In this document: positions 9,883 through 18,273 of the stretch, one piece after another
Numbering within the stretch: position 1 is the stretch's first letter
Layout: every line of letters begins with the position of its first letter
Source: CAYZTY01 sp964444665
GTDB lineage: Bacteria > Planctomycetota > Phycisphaerae > Sedimentisphaerales > CAYZTY01
Reading direction: 5' to 3'
DNA: 64,000 nucleotides
NCBI GenBank assembly: GCA_964444665.1
Contig: CAYUIE010000004.1
Span: 124,001-188,000 of the forward strand
The notes under the pieces: generated by a model
The model's input: only the letters and a program-made list of their open reading frames with translations
What the model was told of the DNA's origin: nothing
Database searches by the model: none
Made by a program: the position numbers and the translations under genes

Positions 9883-10080
9883 ATGCGAAGGGCCCGGCTG
9901 CTACATAGTATCGGCCGATTAGAAGAGACAGAGCTGATGTATCGTCGCGCGCTTAAAATCTACGAAGAGAGTTTAGGGCCACAGCATTTGCATACGAAAG
10001 TTGTGCGGGAGAATCTGGAAATACTGACTAAAGAAAGTAAACAGCAGAAAATGGGCGGCAGACAGAAAAGCCCGCTCTAA
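9883..10080 (+). pseudogene. Fragment of a tetratricopeptide-repeat protein
   Basis: The 65-codon frame encodes one recognisable kinesin-light-chain type TPR (GRLEETELMYRRALKIYEES followed by LGPQH). Such repeats normally occur in long arrays, so this is probably the remains of a larger gene. A TGA stops the frame shortly upstream, and no ribosome site stands out. The surrounding 9731-10190 otherwise shows no gene. It lies beside the broken thioredoxin gene, which suggests that 8.9-10.1 kb is a decaying patch. Confidence 0.4.
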
Positions 10081-10192
10081 ATTACGGCAGGAGCCCGTTA
10101 AGTATGGGACAAGCCTTCGCTAAAGACCAGCGGATAAATCCCCTGTCTCCCTTTCAAAATGGTTCTTCCCTTACAAAATTAAAAGTCCCGAC

Positions 10193-10221
10193 TTGTTTTA
10201 TGCAAACAGAATAGGTATACT
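10193..10221 (+). promoter_or_regulatory. Sigma-70 type promoter of the corrinoid protein gene
   Basis: TTGTTT (10193-10198) and TATACT (10216-10221) are separated by exactly 17 bp and lie 59 bp before the ATG at 10281. The leader between them and the gene contains a small GCCG-CTTC-GGC hairpin. No cobalamin riboswitch could be recognised in it. Confidence 0.55.
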
Positions 10222-10280
10222 GCCGCTTCGGCTTGAAAAAAACTTCGAATGTAGAATTGTTGTTTTTAAGGTGAATGTAA

Positions 10281-10907
10281 ATGGCAGATTTGAAAGCTCT
10301 TAGTGAGGCAATTATCAAAGGTGACCAAAACGCGGCAGTAGAAATTACCAAACAGGCGCTAAACAATGGTGAAGAACCTGAAAGCATCCTAAATAACGGG
10401 CTCATAGCGGGAATGGACGTTATCGGCATTCGTTTCAAAAATAACGAGGTTTACATCCCGGAGGTACTAATTAGCGCCCGAGCTATGAAGATGGCGATGG
10501 AAATTCTCGAACCGAGGCTAATCGAGGCGGGCATTGAGCCGATTGGAAAGTGCGTCATCGGAACCGTCCAGGGCGACCTGCACGATATCGGCAAGAACCT
10601 GGTTGCTATGATGCTCAAAGGCGCCGGTTTTGACGTTACTGATATCGGCATCGATGCCCCTGTCGAAAAATTCATTGAGCAGGCCAAGATAACCGGCGCG
10701 CAGATTATCGGTATGAGCACGCTTTTAACCACCACAATGCCCTCTATGGAGAAATCGTTGAAGGCCATCAAAGAAGCCGGCCTGACTACCAAGGTTATGA
10801 TAGGCGGCGCACCCGTAACCCAGAATTACGCCGACAAGATTGGCGCCGACGGCTACGCACGCGATGCTGCTTCGGCCGTCGATTTGGCTAAGAGTTTGCT
10901 TAATTAA
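10281..10907 (+). CDS. Methyltransferase cognate corrinoid protein (MtbC/MtmC-like)
   Basis: The 208-residue cytoplasmic protein has a helical cap domain (residues 1-85) and a B12-binding Rossmann domain. The base-off/His-on motif is seen as GDLHDIGKN near residue 100, with the later GMSTLLTTT and IGGAPV elements that hold the nucleotide tail. Family members carry a methyl group on cobalt between a substrate methyltransferase and an acceptor enzyme. No MtaB/MttB-like or acceptor methyltransferase lies nearby, so the substrate cannot be inferred. The gene has its own promoter and terminator and is monocistronic. Confidence 0.85.
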   Translation: MADLKALSEAIIKGDQNAAVEITKQALNNGEEPESILNNGLIAGMDVIGIRFKNNEVYIPEVLISARAMKMAMEILEPRLIEAGIEPIGKCVIGTVQGDLHDIGKNLVAMMLKGAGFDVTDIGIDAPVEKFIEQAKITGAQIIGMSTLLTTTMPSMEKSLKAIKEAGLTTKVMIGGAPVTQNYADKIGADGYARDAASAVDLAKSLLN

Positions 10908-10932
10908 ATCAAGCTCTGACTATACTTAAAGG

Positions 10933-10967
10933 AAAAACAGCCCCGATAAATCGGGGCTGTTTTTTTT
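10933..10967 (+). terminator. Intrinsic terminator after the corrinoid protein gene
   Basis: A perfect stem ACAGCCCCGAT / ATCGGGGCTGT with a 2-nt loop is flanked by A and T runs. The T run (10960-10967) follows the 3' arm, 26-60 nt after the stop of the corrinoid protein gene. It also separates that gene from the sigma factor gene. Confidence 0.9.
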
Positions 10968-11016
10968 GCGCCTAATTTGCTAAAATATATTTTTGGTTGG
11001 TGTAGCAGAAATTATT

Positions 11017-12714
11017 ATGCGAACAGTTAAAAATCCAATTCTGGCTCAGCTCTTAATGCAGCTTAAATTTGCACCCCCGAAGCAACGACGAAAACAGCTT
11101 CAGGCCGCTGAGCAGCTTTTCCCACTAATTGAGCCGGACAAACGATACCCGTTCGAATTCGTCTGTTTCCATATAACCGGCTACCGCCCCAAAGGCGAAA
11201 TAGCTCAGGAGATGCTGGCCGGCTCAGAAGTTCGCAGAGACTTGCAGGCATTTATTGTCAAGCTAAGCAATCAACTGGCGATGCCGATAACGGTGGAAAA
11301 ACAGCCTGTTTATACCATAGAAGAGCTTGCGAACCGATTTGCCGTTTCCACCAGGACTGTCGATCGCTGGCGAAACAGGGGACTGCTTGGGCGAAAATAC
11401 ATCTTTAAGAATGGGACAAAACACTTCGGTTTTACACAGTCGGCCGTTGACGATTTTTTACGCCAAAATCCTGAGCTTATCAAAAAGGCCGGGCGGTTCA
11501 ACAGGCTGACAGCCCAAGATAAAAAATCCATCATCGAAGAGGCGAGAAAACTGGCCGAGAAAACCTCTTTATCCCGAAGGCGAATTACCGAACAGCTTGC
11601 GGCCAAATTTAATCGCTCCATAGAAACAATCAGATACACCTTAATCGCATACGAACAGCAGAATGCGCGAAGCCGCATTTTCAAAAAGCCCGCGGGAACG
11701 GTAACACAAAAACGGGCCGGGGAGCTGTACCAAATGTACCAGACCGGCGTACCCATTAAGAAGCTTATGGAAAGATTCCACAGGAGCAGAAGTTCCCTAT
11801 ACCGCATCATCAATCAGCGAAGGGCGCGAGAGCTGCGCAATACGAAAATAGAGTATATCCACAGCGACGAATTTCTCGAGCCGGGTGCAAAAGAGAAAAT
11901 CCTTGCTGAGCCGGTCAAAGCCAAAACGACAAAAATCCCGCAGGCCCTAAGCTCATTCGAGCCCGTAAAAGATTCTTTGCCGCAATATCTCGAGGCCATT
12001 AAAAGCACACCTTTGCTGACCCGGCCGATTGAATATGAGCTTTTCCGAAGATACAACTATTTGAAATACTTGGCCGGTACAGAAGCGTCAAATATTAATC
12101 CACTCAGGCCCAAAAGCGGACGGTTAAAAAAATTCGAACAATATCTTGCCCGGGCCGAAGAGGTAAAAAATACAATCATCGAAGCCAATCTCAGGCTCGT
12201 GGTAAGCATTGCTAAAAAACACATATCGAGCAGTGCAGGTTTGCTTGATTTAATAAGCGAGGGCAACCTGTCCCTGATGCGCGCCGTTGAAAAATTCGAC
12301 TTAACCAGAGGTTACAGGTTCAGCACGTACGCATCCTGGGTCATTGCCAAGGATTATGCCAGGAAGCTGCCCGCCGAAGCTGCCCGGCTCGACAAGCCCG
12401 GAGCAATCGAACTTGCGGATATACAGCAGGACAGGAGAACAGCCGATACGGCAGGTGTGGTCGAAATCGAAAGAATGCACCAGAGCCTTGTAGAGCTTAT
12501 CAAACACAATCTCGACCAACGCGAGCAGCACATAATACTGAACCACTTCGGTCTGGTCGGAAAGAGCTTCAAAAAAAATTACAAAACACTCAGGCAAATC
12601 GGCAGCGAGCTTGGACTGAGCAAAGAAAGAGTACGGCAAATCGAATTGGGCGCACTGCAGAAACTCAAACGCTCCCTAAGCACTGAGGAATTTGATTTGC
12701 TGACCGGCCAATAA
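11017..12714 (+). CDS. Sigma-70 family factor with three N-terminal HTH-like modules
   Basis: From ATG 11017 the product is 565 residues; a TTG 24 nt upstream (10993) is an alternative start. The C-terminal half is a group 1/2-like sigma factor. It has region 1.2 (PQYLEAIKSTPLLT, about 322-335), region 2 with the core-binding and -10 helix (NLRLVVSIAKKH, then FDLTRGYRFSTYASW, about 390-441) and region 4 (LRQIGSELGLSKERVRQIE, about 525-543). Region 3 is very reduced. The N-terminal half holds a MerR/excisionase-like HTH (YTIEELANRFAVSTRTVDRW, about 99-118) and two further HTH-like segments (about 185-215 and 240-272). Sigma factors with added DNA-binding modules could recognise compound promoters; this is inference. 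Confidence 0.85.
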   Translation: MRTVKNPILAQLLMQLKFAPPKQRRKQLQAAEQLFPLIEPDKRYPFEFVCFHITGYRPKGEIAQEMLAGSEVRRDLQAFIVKLSNQLAMPITVEKQPVYTIEELANRFAVSTRTVDRWRNRGLLGRKYIFKNGTKHFGFTQSAVDDFLRQNPELIKKAGRFNRLTAQDKKSIIEEARKLAEKTSLSRRRITEQLAAKFNRSIETIRYTLIAYEQQNARSRIFKKPAGTVTQKRAGELYQMYQTGVPIKKLMERFHRSRSSLYRIINQRRARELRNTKIEYIHSDEFLEPGAKEKILAEPVKAKTTKIPQALSSFEPVKDSLPQYLEAIKSTPLLTRPIEYELFRRYNYLKYLAGTEASNINPLRPKSGRLKKFEQYLARAEEVKNTIIEANLRLVVSIAKKHISSSAGLLDLISEGNLSLMRAVEKFDLTRGYRFSTYASWVIAKDYARKLPAEAARLDKPGAIELADIQQDRRTADTAGVVEIERMHQSLVELIKHNLDQREQHIILNHFGLVGKSFKKNYKTLRQIGSELGLSKERVRQIELGALQKLKRSLSTEEFDLLTGQ

Positions 12715-12822
12715 AAATTACTGCAACTGGACAGTAGCTATCTCCTGAGATATAAAGCAATTAGTCGCAGATGAAGGGTGACTCGTCGTAAATGAAGCTT
12801 TGCCTGACACAAGGTAAATTTC

Positions 12823-12907
12823 TGATAGTTTAAAGTGATTTTGTAAGATTATTAAGAATGTCGGGAGAATATTATGTTTTGCAGGCTTTTAAATGGGAAA
12901 TCTCAGA
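12823..12907 (+). repeat. Duplicated leader segment, copy A (before the ankyrin gene)
   Basis: The segment TGATAGTTTAAAGTGATTTT ... to AAATCTCAGA, which covers the upstream region and first codons of the ankyrin gene, is repeated at 14386-14495 before the E1-like gene. The match is strong along both ends, including ATTATGTTTT and AAATG..AAATCTCAGA. Copy B carries an extra GC-rich hairpin. The two copies bracket the ankyrin gene as direct repeats about 1.56 kb apart. Confidence 0.7.
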
Positions 12908-13929
12908 CAATACTGACTTGTATAAGGTCACTTATTTGTGTTGCCGAGTTACTTATCGTATCTGGTTGTGGAAACCAGATGATAGCAGCTGTGAACCGTA
13001 ATGATTTGGCTGCCGTAAAATCTTTACTTAACAAAGGGGCCGACATAAACGAAAAAGAGGAAACCATAGGTGCGACTGCACTATACCAAGCCTCTTTTCG
13101 TGGCTATTCTGAATTGGCGGCTTTTCTTATTGAAAACAGTGCCGATATTCATGCGAAGACAAACCATGGTCTTGCGTCACTACATGTGGGAGCTCAGGAA
13201 GGTCACCAAGAAGTAGTCGAGATGCTTATTGCCCGAGGTGCCGATATTCATGCAAAGACAAACAAAGACTATACAGCCTTACACTATGCGGCCCTGCGGG
13301 GGCACCCAGAGATAATCGAGATACTTATTACTCACGGTGCAGACATCCACGCGAAGAGCAATACAGGTGCGACAGTACTACACACTGCAGCCCAGGGGGG
13401 CCATCGAAAGACTGTCGAGAAGCTTATCGCGCATGGTGCAGACATAAATGTGGAAAATAAATGGAATTGTACTCCACTCCATACCGCAGCAAGGAATAAC
13501 AGAACAGAAGTATTTGACTTTTTGTTGGATAGGGGCGCGACAATTAATGTTACCGGTATAGACACTGGTACTAAAGGACAGACTTATTATCAATTTGGGA
13601 AGTACTACGAAAAAAGGCAAGAAAAAAAATCTGCTGCGCTCAATTATGAGAAAGCTGCTGAACACTTGAATCGGGCAGCTGTCGAAGCCACAAAGCAGGC
13701 TGAGAAGTGCGAAGAGAAAATGTATGATACTATATCTCCTCCACCTCCACCAGGTAGTAACTATATACGAGCACCGCTTTGGGGTAATGCCCTGACAGGG
13801 ATTGCCATTCTCACCGACCCAAAGGTGAACAAGATATTCTTTGAGTTGGAGGAATATCAAGGTCTGGCTGCGCAGTATAAGGAACTTGCTAAAAAGTCTC
13901 GTTCTAAGCTGGAAAGTCTCAAAAATTAG
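12874..13929 (+). CDS. Ankyrin-repeat lipoprotein
   Basis: The 351-residue product has an N-terminal hydrophobic segment ending in a lipobox (IVSGC, Cys32). About six ankyrin repeats follow (residues 34-225, with repeated GADIHAK, LHYAALRGH and LHTAAQGGH). The C-terminal part (about 230-351) is charged and helical, with a short proline run (ISPPPPPGSN). It is probably an envelope protein that binds other proteins. The first codons lie inside a leader segment duplicated from, or into, the next gene, so the gene may have arrived by insertion or local duplication. The ATG at 12874 follows GGGAGAATATT. Confidence 0.75.
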   Translation: MFCRLLNGKSQTILTCIRSLICVAELLIVSGCGNQMIAAVNRNDLAAVKSLLNKGADINEKEETIGATALYQASFRGYSELAAFLIENSADIHAKTNHGLASLHVGAQEGHQEVVEMLIARGADIHAKTNKDYTALHYAALRGHPEIIEILITHGADIHAKSNTGATVLHTAAQGGHRKTVEKLIAHGADINVENKWNCTPLHTAARNNRTEVFDFLLDRGATINVTGIDTGTKGQTYYQFGKYYEKRQEKKSAALNYEKAAEHLNRAAVEATKQAEKCEEKMYDTISPPPPPGSNYIRAPLWGNALTGIAILTDPKVNKIFFELEEYQGLAAQYKELAKKSRSKLESLKN

Positions 13930-14480
13930 GTCCATAATTGCCGGTCAAAACAGTTGCCGTGACGCGTTGAATAGCGAATTGAGAATGCTGCAGTGGGATT
14001 TTTTGAAAGCACTTGGCCTGATAGCAGCAGAAGCCACGCTTTTAATTCTCGTCTTCGGTAGTTTGGCTTTATAAAGAAAACACAGGGCAAAAAAGTTTTA
14101 AGTATTAATGTACTCTTTTCTTCTCTCTTTTCACGTTGAACCGCTCCTGCCTCGGCGTGGCTCCGGCACGGCGGATCGGATCCCCTCCAGATTTTTCAGT
14201 GCCGATACAAGTCGTTTCATCTTTTTTACTCAGGGACTTTAACAAAACCTGACTTGCGAAACAAGGAACCGCTTGGTGCAACTATTTTAATAGATTTCTC
14301 GACTGCGCTCGAAATGACGAGCCGGGTTTTTTAGAGCGCCTTAAACAGTCTTTCTCGTATCGAAATCCCTGTTCCATGAGAACCTTGATAGTTCAAAGTG
14401 ATTTTTGTAAAATTATTGAGGTCCCGCCACACAAACGGCGGGCAAGCGTAATGAGAAAATTATGTTTTTTAAGTGTCTAA
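13930..14480. other. Intergenic stretch with palindromes, no convincing gene
   Basis: No ORF here looks coding. A possible 26-codon hydrophobic peptide at 13988-14074 cannot be judged. The stretch contains an imperfect palindrome around 14294-14314 (TCGA-CTGCGC-TCGA core) and the second copy of the duplicated leader. That copy contains the hairpin CCCGCC-ACACAAAC-GGCGGG (14423-14442). These look like small dispersed palindromic elements. Confidence 0.5.
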
Positions 14481-14495
14481 ATGCCAAATCTCAGA
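14386..14495 (+). repeat. Duplicated leader segment, copy B (before the E1-like gene)
   Basis: This copy matches 12823-12907 but contains about 24 extra bases, including the hairpin CCCGCC...GGCGGG at 14423-14442. Its 3' end spans the start of the E1-like gene (ATG 14481). In copy A the gene instead uses the upstream ATG of ATTATGTTTT, in a different frame. The second copy's corresponding frame stops after 13 codons. Confidence 0.7.
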
Positions 14496-15281
14496 TTAAC
14501 TAAAGAACAGATAGAACGGTACAGCCGAAACATAACTCTAAAGCAACTCGGTCGTTCAGGCCAAAAGAAACTGCTTTCCTCAAAGGTACTAATAGTCGGG
14601 CTCGGTGGCTTAGGCTCTCCTGCAGCGTTGTACCTGGCGGCGGCAGGAATTGGTACGCTCGGACTTCTCGACAGCGATAGGGTCCAGCTAACAAACCTGC
14701 AGCGACAAATCATTCATAACACTGAGCGGATAGGAACTGAAAAGGTAAACTCCGCTGGAAAAAGCATACAGGCAATAAATCCTGATGTTAAAGTCGAGAC
14801 ATATTGCCTGCGCGCCAAGGCAGCGAATATATCCGAGATTGTACGCAGGTATAATTTCGTGATTGACGGCACGGACAATTTTCCCGGCAAATTTCTGATT
14901 AACGACGCCTGCTACTTCGAGAAAGTGGCTTTTTCTCACGCCGGCGTCATTGGATTCGAAGGGCAGTTGATGACGGTCCTGCCGGGCAAAACGGCCTGCT
15001 ACAGATGTATCTTCACCGCCCCACCACCCGCCGGGGCAGTACCATCACCGGCAGAAACAGGCGTGCTCGGAGCTGTGCCGGCAGTTATTGGCTCGCTGCA
15101 GGCCACCGAGGCCATAAAATACCTGCTGGGAGCTGGCGATTTGCTTACTAATACATTACTAAGTTATGATGCATTGAAGATGGAGTTTCGCAAAGTAAGC
15201 CTGAAGCGAAATCCCAAATGCCCTATATGCGGGAACGACCCGACAATAACAAAACTTCAGGACGAAAAACAGATTCCTTGA
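14481..15281 (+). CDS. E1-like adenylyltransferase (MoeB/ThiF/HesA family)
   Basis: The 266-residue enzyme has the nucleotide motif VGLGGLGSP (about residues 38-46), the acidic turn and arginine finger region (DSDRVQLTNLQRQIIH), and GTDNF. It has the two zinc CxxC pairs CYRC (about 174) and CPIC (about 247). Family members adenylate the C-terminal glycine of a small ubiquitin-like sulfur carrier (MoaD, ThiS, CysO) so that it can accept sulfur. No carrier gene is visible nearby. Its position just before cysK and mnmA suggests sulfur transfer to cysteine, thiamine, molybdopterin or tRNA; the exact pathway is not determined. Confidence 0.88.
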   Translation: MPNLRLTKEQIERYSRNITLKQLGRSGQKKLLSSKVLIVGLGGLGSPAALYLAAAGIGTLGLLDSDRVQLTNLQRQIIHNTERIGTEKVNSAGKSIQAINPDVKVETYCLRAKAANISEIVRRYNFVIDGTDNFPGKFLINDACYFEKVAFSHAGVIGFEGQLMTVLPGKTACYRCIFTAPPPAGAVPSPAETGVLGAVPAVIGSLQATEAIKYLLGAGDLLTNTLLSYDALKMEFRKVSLKRNPKCPICGNDPTITKLQDEKQIP

Positions 15282-15283
15282 TT

Positions 15284-15314
15284 TTGACAATCCCGGTACA
15301 TACCCTTATATAAT
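15284..15314 (+). promoter_or_regulatory. Sigma-70 type promoter of cysK
   Basis: A consensus TTGACA (15284-15289) begins 3 nt after the stop of the E1-like gene. Overlapping TATATA (15307-15312, 17-bp spacing) and TATAAT (15309-15314, 19-bp spacing) follow, about 70 bp before the cysK start. So cysK, probably with mnmA, can be transcribed independently of the preceding gene. Confidence 0.6.
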
Positions 15315-15382
15315 AGAGATACTGGAAATATACAGCGTCCTGTGTGAAGAGTCGCTGGTAACGAATTAACGAGGTTATGATT

Positions 15383-16303
15383 ATGAAAATAGCAAAAGAT
15401 ATGACCGAACTGTTCGGCCGAACGCCTTTAGTCTGGCTTAATCGAGTCACCGAAGACTGTAAGGCCCGCGTTGCCGGGAAGCTGGAATTTTACAACCCGG
15501 CAAGCAGCGTCAAAGACCGTATCGGGGTAAATATGATTCTTGCGGCCGAACACGAGGGAAAACTAAGGGCAGGGATGACAATTGTGGAACCAACCAGCGG
15601 AAACACAGGCATCGCCCTTGCCTGGGTCGCGGCGGCGAAAGGCTATAAGCTCATCCTCACTATGCCGGAATCAATGTCAATCGAGCGACGAAAAATGCTG
15701 AAATTTTTAGGGGCCGAACTGATACTCACACCGGCCCAAAAGGGTATGACCGGCGCGATTGAAAAGGCAAACGAGGTTGTCAGCGAGCACGGTAATGCCT
15801 TTATGCCTCAGCAATTTCAAAATCCAGCGAACCCGGAGATACACCGCCAAACAACGGCAGAAGAAATATGGCAGGATACGGACGGCAAAATAGACATATT
15901 CGTGGCGGGAATCGGGACCGGCGGAACTATTACAGGCGTAGGCGAGGCGCTCAAGGAGCGCAAAGACTCGGTCCAAATCATCGGCGTTGAGCCGGAGAAC
16001 TCCCCCGTGCTATCAGGCGGCAAGCCGGGTTCACATAAGATTCAGGGCATCGGCGCAGGATTCGTCCCGGATATTCTGAATACGAAAGTAATCGATGAAA
16101 TTATTCAGATAGGAAACGACGAAGCGTTTGAAATGTCAAAACGCCTGGCCAAAGAGGAAGGGATTCTGACGGGCATATCCGCCGGGGCGGCCGCCGCTGC
16201 CGCGGTCAAAGTCGCAAAACGTGACCAGAACAAGGACAAAATTGCCGTGGCCGTGCTGTGCGACACTGCCGAGCGGTACTTGAGTACGGCTCTGTTTGAG
16301 TAA
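15383..16303 (+). CDS. cysK: Cysteine synthase A (O-acetylserine sulfhydrylase)
   Basis: A 306-residue PLP enzyme that makes cysteine from O-acetylserine and sulfide. Visible motifs are the PLP lysine in NPASSVKDRIG (about residues 34-44), the substrate loop PTSGNTG (about 67-73), the phosphate-binding GTGGTITG (about 175-182) and the C-terminal GISAGAAAAA. The start at 15383 is chosen because GAGGTT lies 6-8 nt before it; a second ATG is 6 nt upstream. It lies between the E1-like gene and mnmA, all on the plus strand. Confidence 0.95.
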   Translation: MKIAKDMTELFGRTPLVWLNRVTEDCKARVAGKLEFYNPASSVKDRIGVNMILAAEHEGKLRAGMTIVEPTSGNTGIALAWVAAAKGYKLILTMPESMSIERRKMLKFLGAELILTPAQKGMTGAIEKANEVVSEHGNAFMPQQFQNPANPEIHRQTTAEEIWQDTDGKIDIFVAGIGTGGTITGVGEALKERKDSVQIIGVEPENSPVLSGGKPGSHKIQGIGAGFVPDILNTKVIDEIIQIGNDEAFEMSKRLAKEEGILTGISAGAAAAAAVKVAKRDQNKDKIAVAVLCDTAERYLSTALFE

Positions 16304-16318
16304 AAATTATAAATACTG

Positions 16319-17443
16319 ATGCAAAAATATAATCTACAATTAACACCTTCAGGCCCTGAGTCGTTCAGGCCGGATAAGCCGGATTCAAAACCGATAGCCG
16401 TCCTGATGAGCGGCGGCGTCGACAGCAGTGTAGCAGCGTATCTGCTGAAAAAGGCCGGCTGGAACGTAATGGGCCTGACTATGAAAATACCCGTATCCAG
16501 CAACACATATTCCCACAAACACCGCGGCTCAGATGCATCGTCTGTTTGTAACCAACTTGCTCTGCCACACTACTTCGTTGACGTTACCACGGCCTTCAAA
16601 GAGCTTATCATCGAACCTTTTCGCCAATCATACAAGCAGGGCCGAACACCAAATCCCTGTGCTAACTGCAATGCCAAATTGAAATTCGGATTACTCTGGG
16701 ATTTTCTGCAGGAGAAATTCGGCATTAATCACATCGCCACAGGGCATTATGCCCGCGTGGTAAAAACCAATGGCCAAACATATTTGGCCCGCGCCGCTGA
16801 CAAAAGTAAGGACCAAAGCTATTTTCTTTACGGCATCAGCCCCGGCAAAATTGAAAGGCTTGTTTTCCCTCTGGGTGATTTAACAAAACAGCAGGTCCGC
16901 TCGATAGCAGTAAGTATGAATCTGCTCGTCGCCGAAAGGCCTGAAAGTATGGAATTGTGTTTCACCGCTGAAGGAGATTATCGCGGCCTCTTCGAAGAGA
17001 CCGAGTTGAATCAGCAAGGCCAAATAAAGGACATGCAGGGCCAAACGATAGGTATTCATAAGGGAATAACCAATTACACCATCGGGCAAAGAAGAGGAAT
17101 TGGATTTGCCGGTGGCCTGCCGCTCTACGTCGCCGGCATAGATGCCCGCACAAACACCATTACCTTAGGCAAACGCGAGGAGGTCAGCCACTCGATAATC
17201 AAGGCAAACCAGGTCAATGCTTTGATTCCTGAGCTGCTAAGGCCGGGCCAAAGTTTATTCGGCAAAGTTCGCTCATACGGCCAGGCCTATCCCTGCCAGG
17301 TAATCGAGTTTAGTGAAGAAAATCTCACGGTTAGATTCGACCAGCCTGTCTTTGCGCCCTGTCCCGGCCAAAAGCTGGTACTGTATGATGAGAATGAGAA
17401 TATAACCACCGGCGGCACCATTGTCTCATTCGGCGAGTGCTAA
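16319..17443 (+). CDS. mnmA: tRNA 2-thiouridylase MnmA
   Basis: The 374-residue protein adds sulfur to C2 of U34 in tRNAs for Lys, Glu and Gln. It has the PP-loop SGGVDSS (about residues 31-37), the first catalytic cysteine in NPCANCN (about 112), the GHYAR motif, and the second cysteine in MELCFTAEGDY (about 211), where most members have DICF. The C-terminal beta-barrel domains are complete. The N-terminus has about 22 residues before the conserved core, and the ribosome site before ATG 16319 is weak. It follows cysK by 15 bp, so cysteine supply and thiolation are probably cotranscribed. Confidence 0.93.
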   Translation: MQKYNLQLTPSGPESFRPDKPDSKPIAVLMSGGVDSSVAAYLLKKAGWNVMGLTMKIPVSSNTYSHKHRGSDASSVCNQLALPHYFVDVTTAFKELIIEPFRQSYKQGRTPNPCANCNAKLKFGLLWDFLQEKFGINHIATGHYARVVKTNGQTYLARAADKSKDQSYFLYGISPGKIERLVFPLGDLTKQQVRSIAVSMNLLVAERPESMELCFTAEGDYRGLFEETELNQQGQIKDMQGQTIGIHKGITNYTIGQRRGIGFAGGLPLYVAGIDARTNTITLGKREEVSHSIIKANQVNALIPELLRPGQSLFGKVRSYGQAYPCQVIEFSEENLTVRFDQPVFAPCPGQKLVLYDENENITTGGTIVSFGEC

Positions 17444-17479
17444 TTAACATCCACCTCTTACCTTCACTCAACTTTCAAT

Positions 17480-17508
17480 TTGACAGGAACATAGGCAGGA
17501 CTTAAACT
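17480..17508 (+). promoter_or_regulatory. Promoter before mntA-hepT
   Basis: TTGACA (17480-17485) and TAAACT (17503-17508) are 17 bp apart, 29 bp before the mntA ATG. A strong -35 with a weaker -10 suits a toxin-antitoxin operon. Confidence 0.5.
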
Positions 17509-17536
17509 CTACTTTCAAAGCGATAGGAAAAATGTT

Positions 17537-17848
17537 ATGATCGAGCTAGTTAAAAAAAATGGTGATTCGTTACGTCGTCTCAGTGAACAATACAACGTCA
17601 AGCGTTTAGAACTGTTTGGCTCTGCCTTGACAGAAAATAATTTCGACCCTCAAACCAGCGACGTCGATTTTCTTGTGGAATTTCTCCCATTAGAACCGTG
17701 CCGACATGCTGAATGCTACCTTGGACTGCTGGCAACACTGCAGGATATGTTTGGACGTAATGTGGACCTGGTCGAGGTCAAGGCTATAAATAATCCATAC
17801 CTGCTGGAGTCCATCAATAAAAACAGGAGCGAGATATATGCAGCCTGA
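17537..17848 (+). CDS. mntA: MntA-type minimal nucleotidyltransferase antitoxin
   Basis: The 103-residue protein has the minimal nucleotidyltransferase signature: GSALTENNFDPQTSDVDF, with GS and the paired Asp residues at about 29-47. A third acidic position is in NVDLVEV. In characterised MntA-HepT systems the nucleotidyltransferase AMPylates the HEPN toxin and so neutralises it. The stop overlaps the start of hepT by 11 nt, the usual order. All catalytic residues are present here, although the partner is broken. Confidence 0.85.
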   Translation: MIELVKKNGDSLRRLSEQYNVKRLELFGSALTENNFDPQTSDVDFLVEFLPLEPCRHAECYLGLLATLQDMFGRNVDLVEVKAINNPYLLESINKNRSEIYAA

Positions 17849-18178
17849 AACGCGTAAATTCCTGTATGATGTTTTCCAGGCTTGCAAAGCACTTTTGGAA
17901 TTCACGGAAGGCAAAAATCTCGATGATTATAACGCCGACCTTCTGCTAAGAAGCGGCGTCGAGCGTCAGTTAATGATTATTGGCGAAGCACACTCAGCCA
18001 GGCCGACAAAATAGACCCCAACCTCTCAAAAACCATCAGCAATATCCGCCAGATTGTCAATTTACGTAATGTCATCGTGCATGGCTATGCAACCGTTGAG
18101 AATGAAACCATTTGGGGAATTCTGCAGGAACACGTACCCAATCTGCACAAGCAAGTCAAAACGTTACTCGAAATGTAA
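17838..18178 (+). pseudogene. hepT: Frameshifted HepT (HEPN/DUF86) toxin
   Basis: Starting at ATG 17838 the frame encodes a normal HepT N-terminus (YDVFQACKALLEFTEG, RSGVERQLMIIGEA). It then shifts near 17991 and meets TAG at 18011-18013. In a second frame the family sequence resumes as LSQADKIDP and continues through INLRNVIVHGY-type sequence (here VNLRNVIVHGY, the catalytic RX4H motif) to a TAA at 18178. A loss of one base, or gain of two, next to the GAAGCACA run explains this. With the shift the toxin lacks its active site. The choice between true inactivation and sequencing error cannot be made from this sequence. Confidence 0.8.
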
Positions 18179-18273
18179 CTTACGGCCATCCGACAGGTAA
18201 TTTTCGTAATTCAATGCGCCAAAGAAGATAACCGCTGTACCTTCACCAAGAGTTGTTCGGCTTCGAGAAACCT

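Noticed and set aside
13988..14074. 26-residue hydrophobic peptide after the ankyrin gene
   Set aside because: Too short to judge, no ribosome site, and no neighbour suggesting a toxin.
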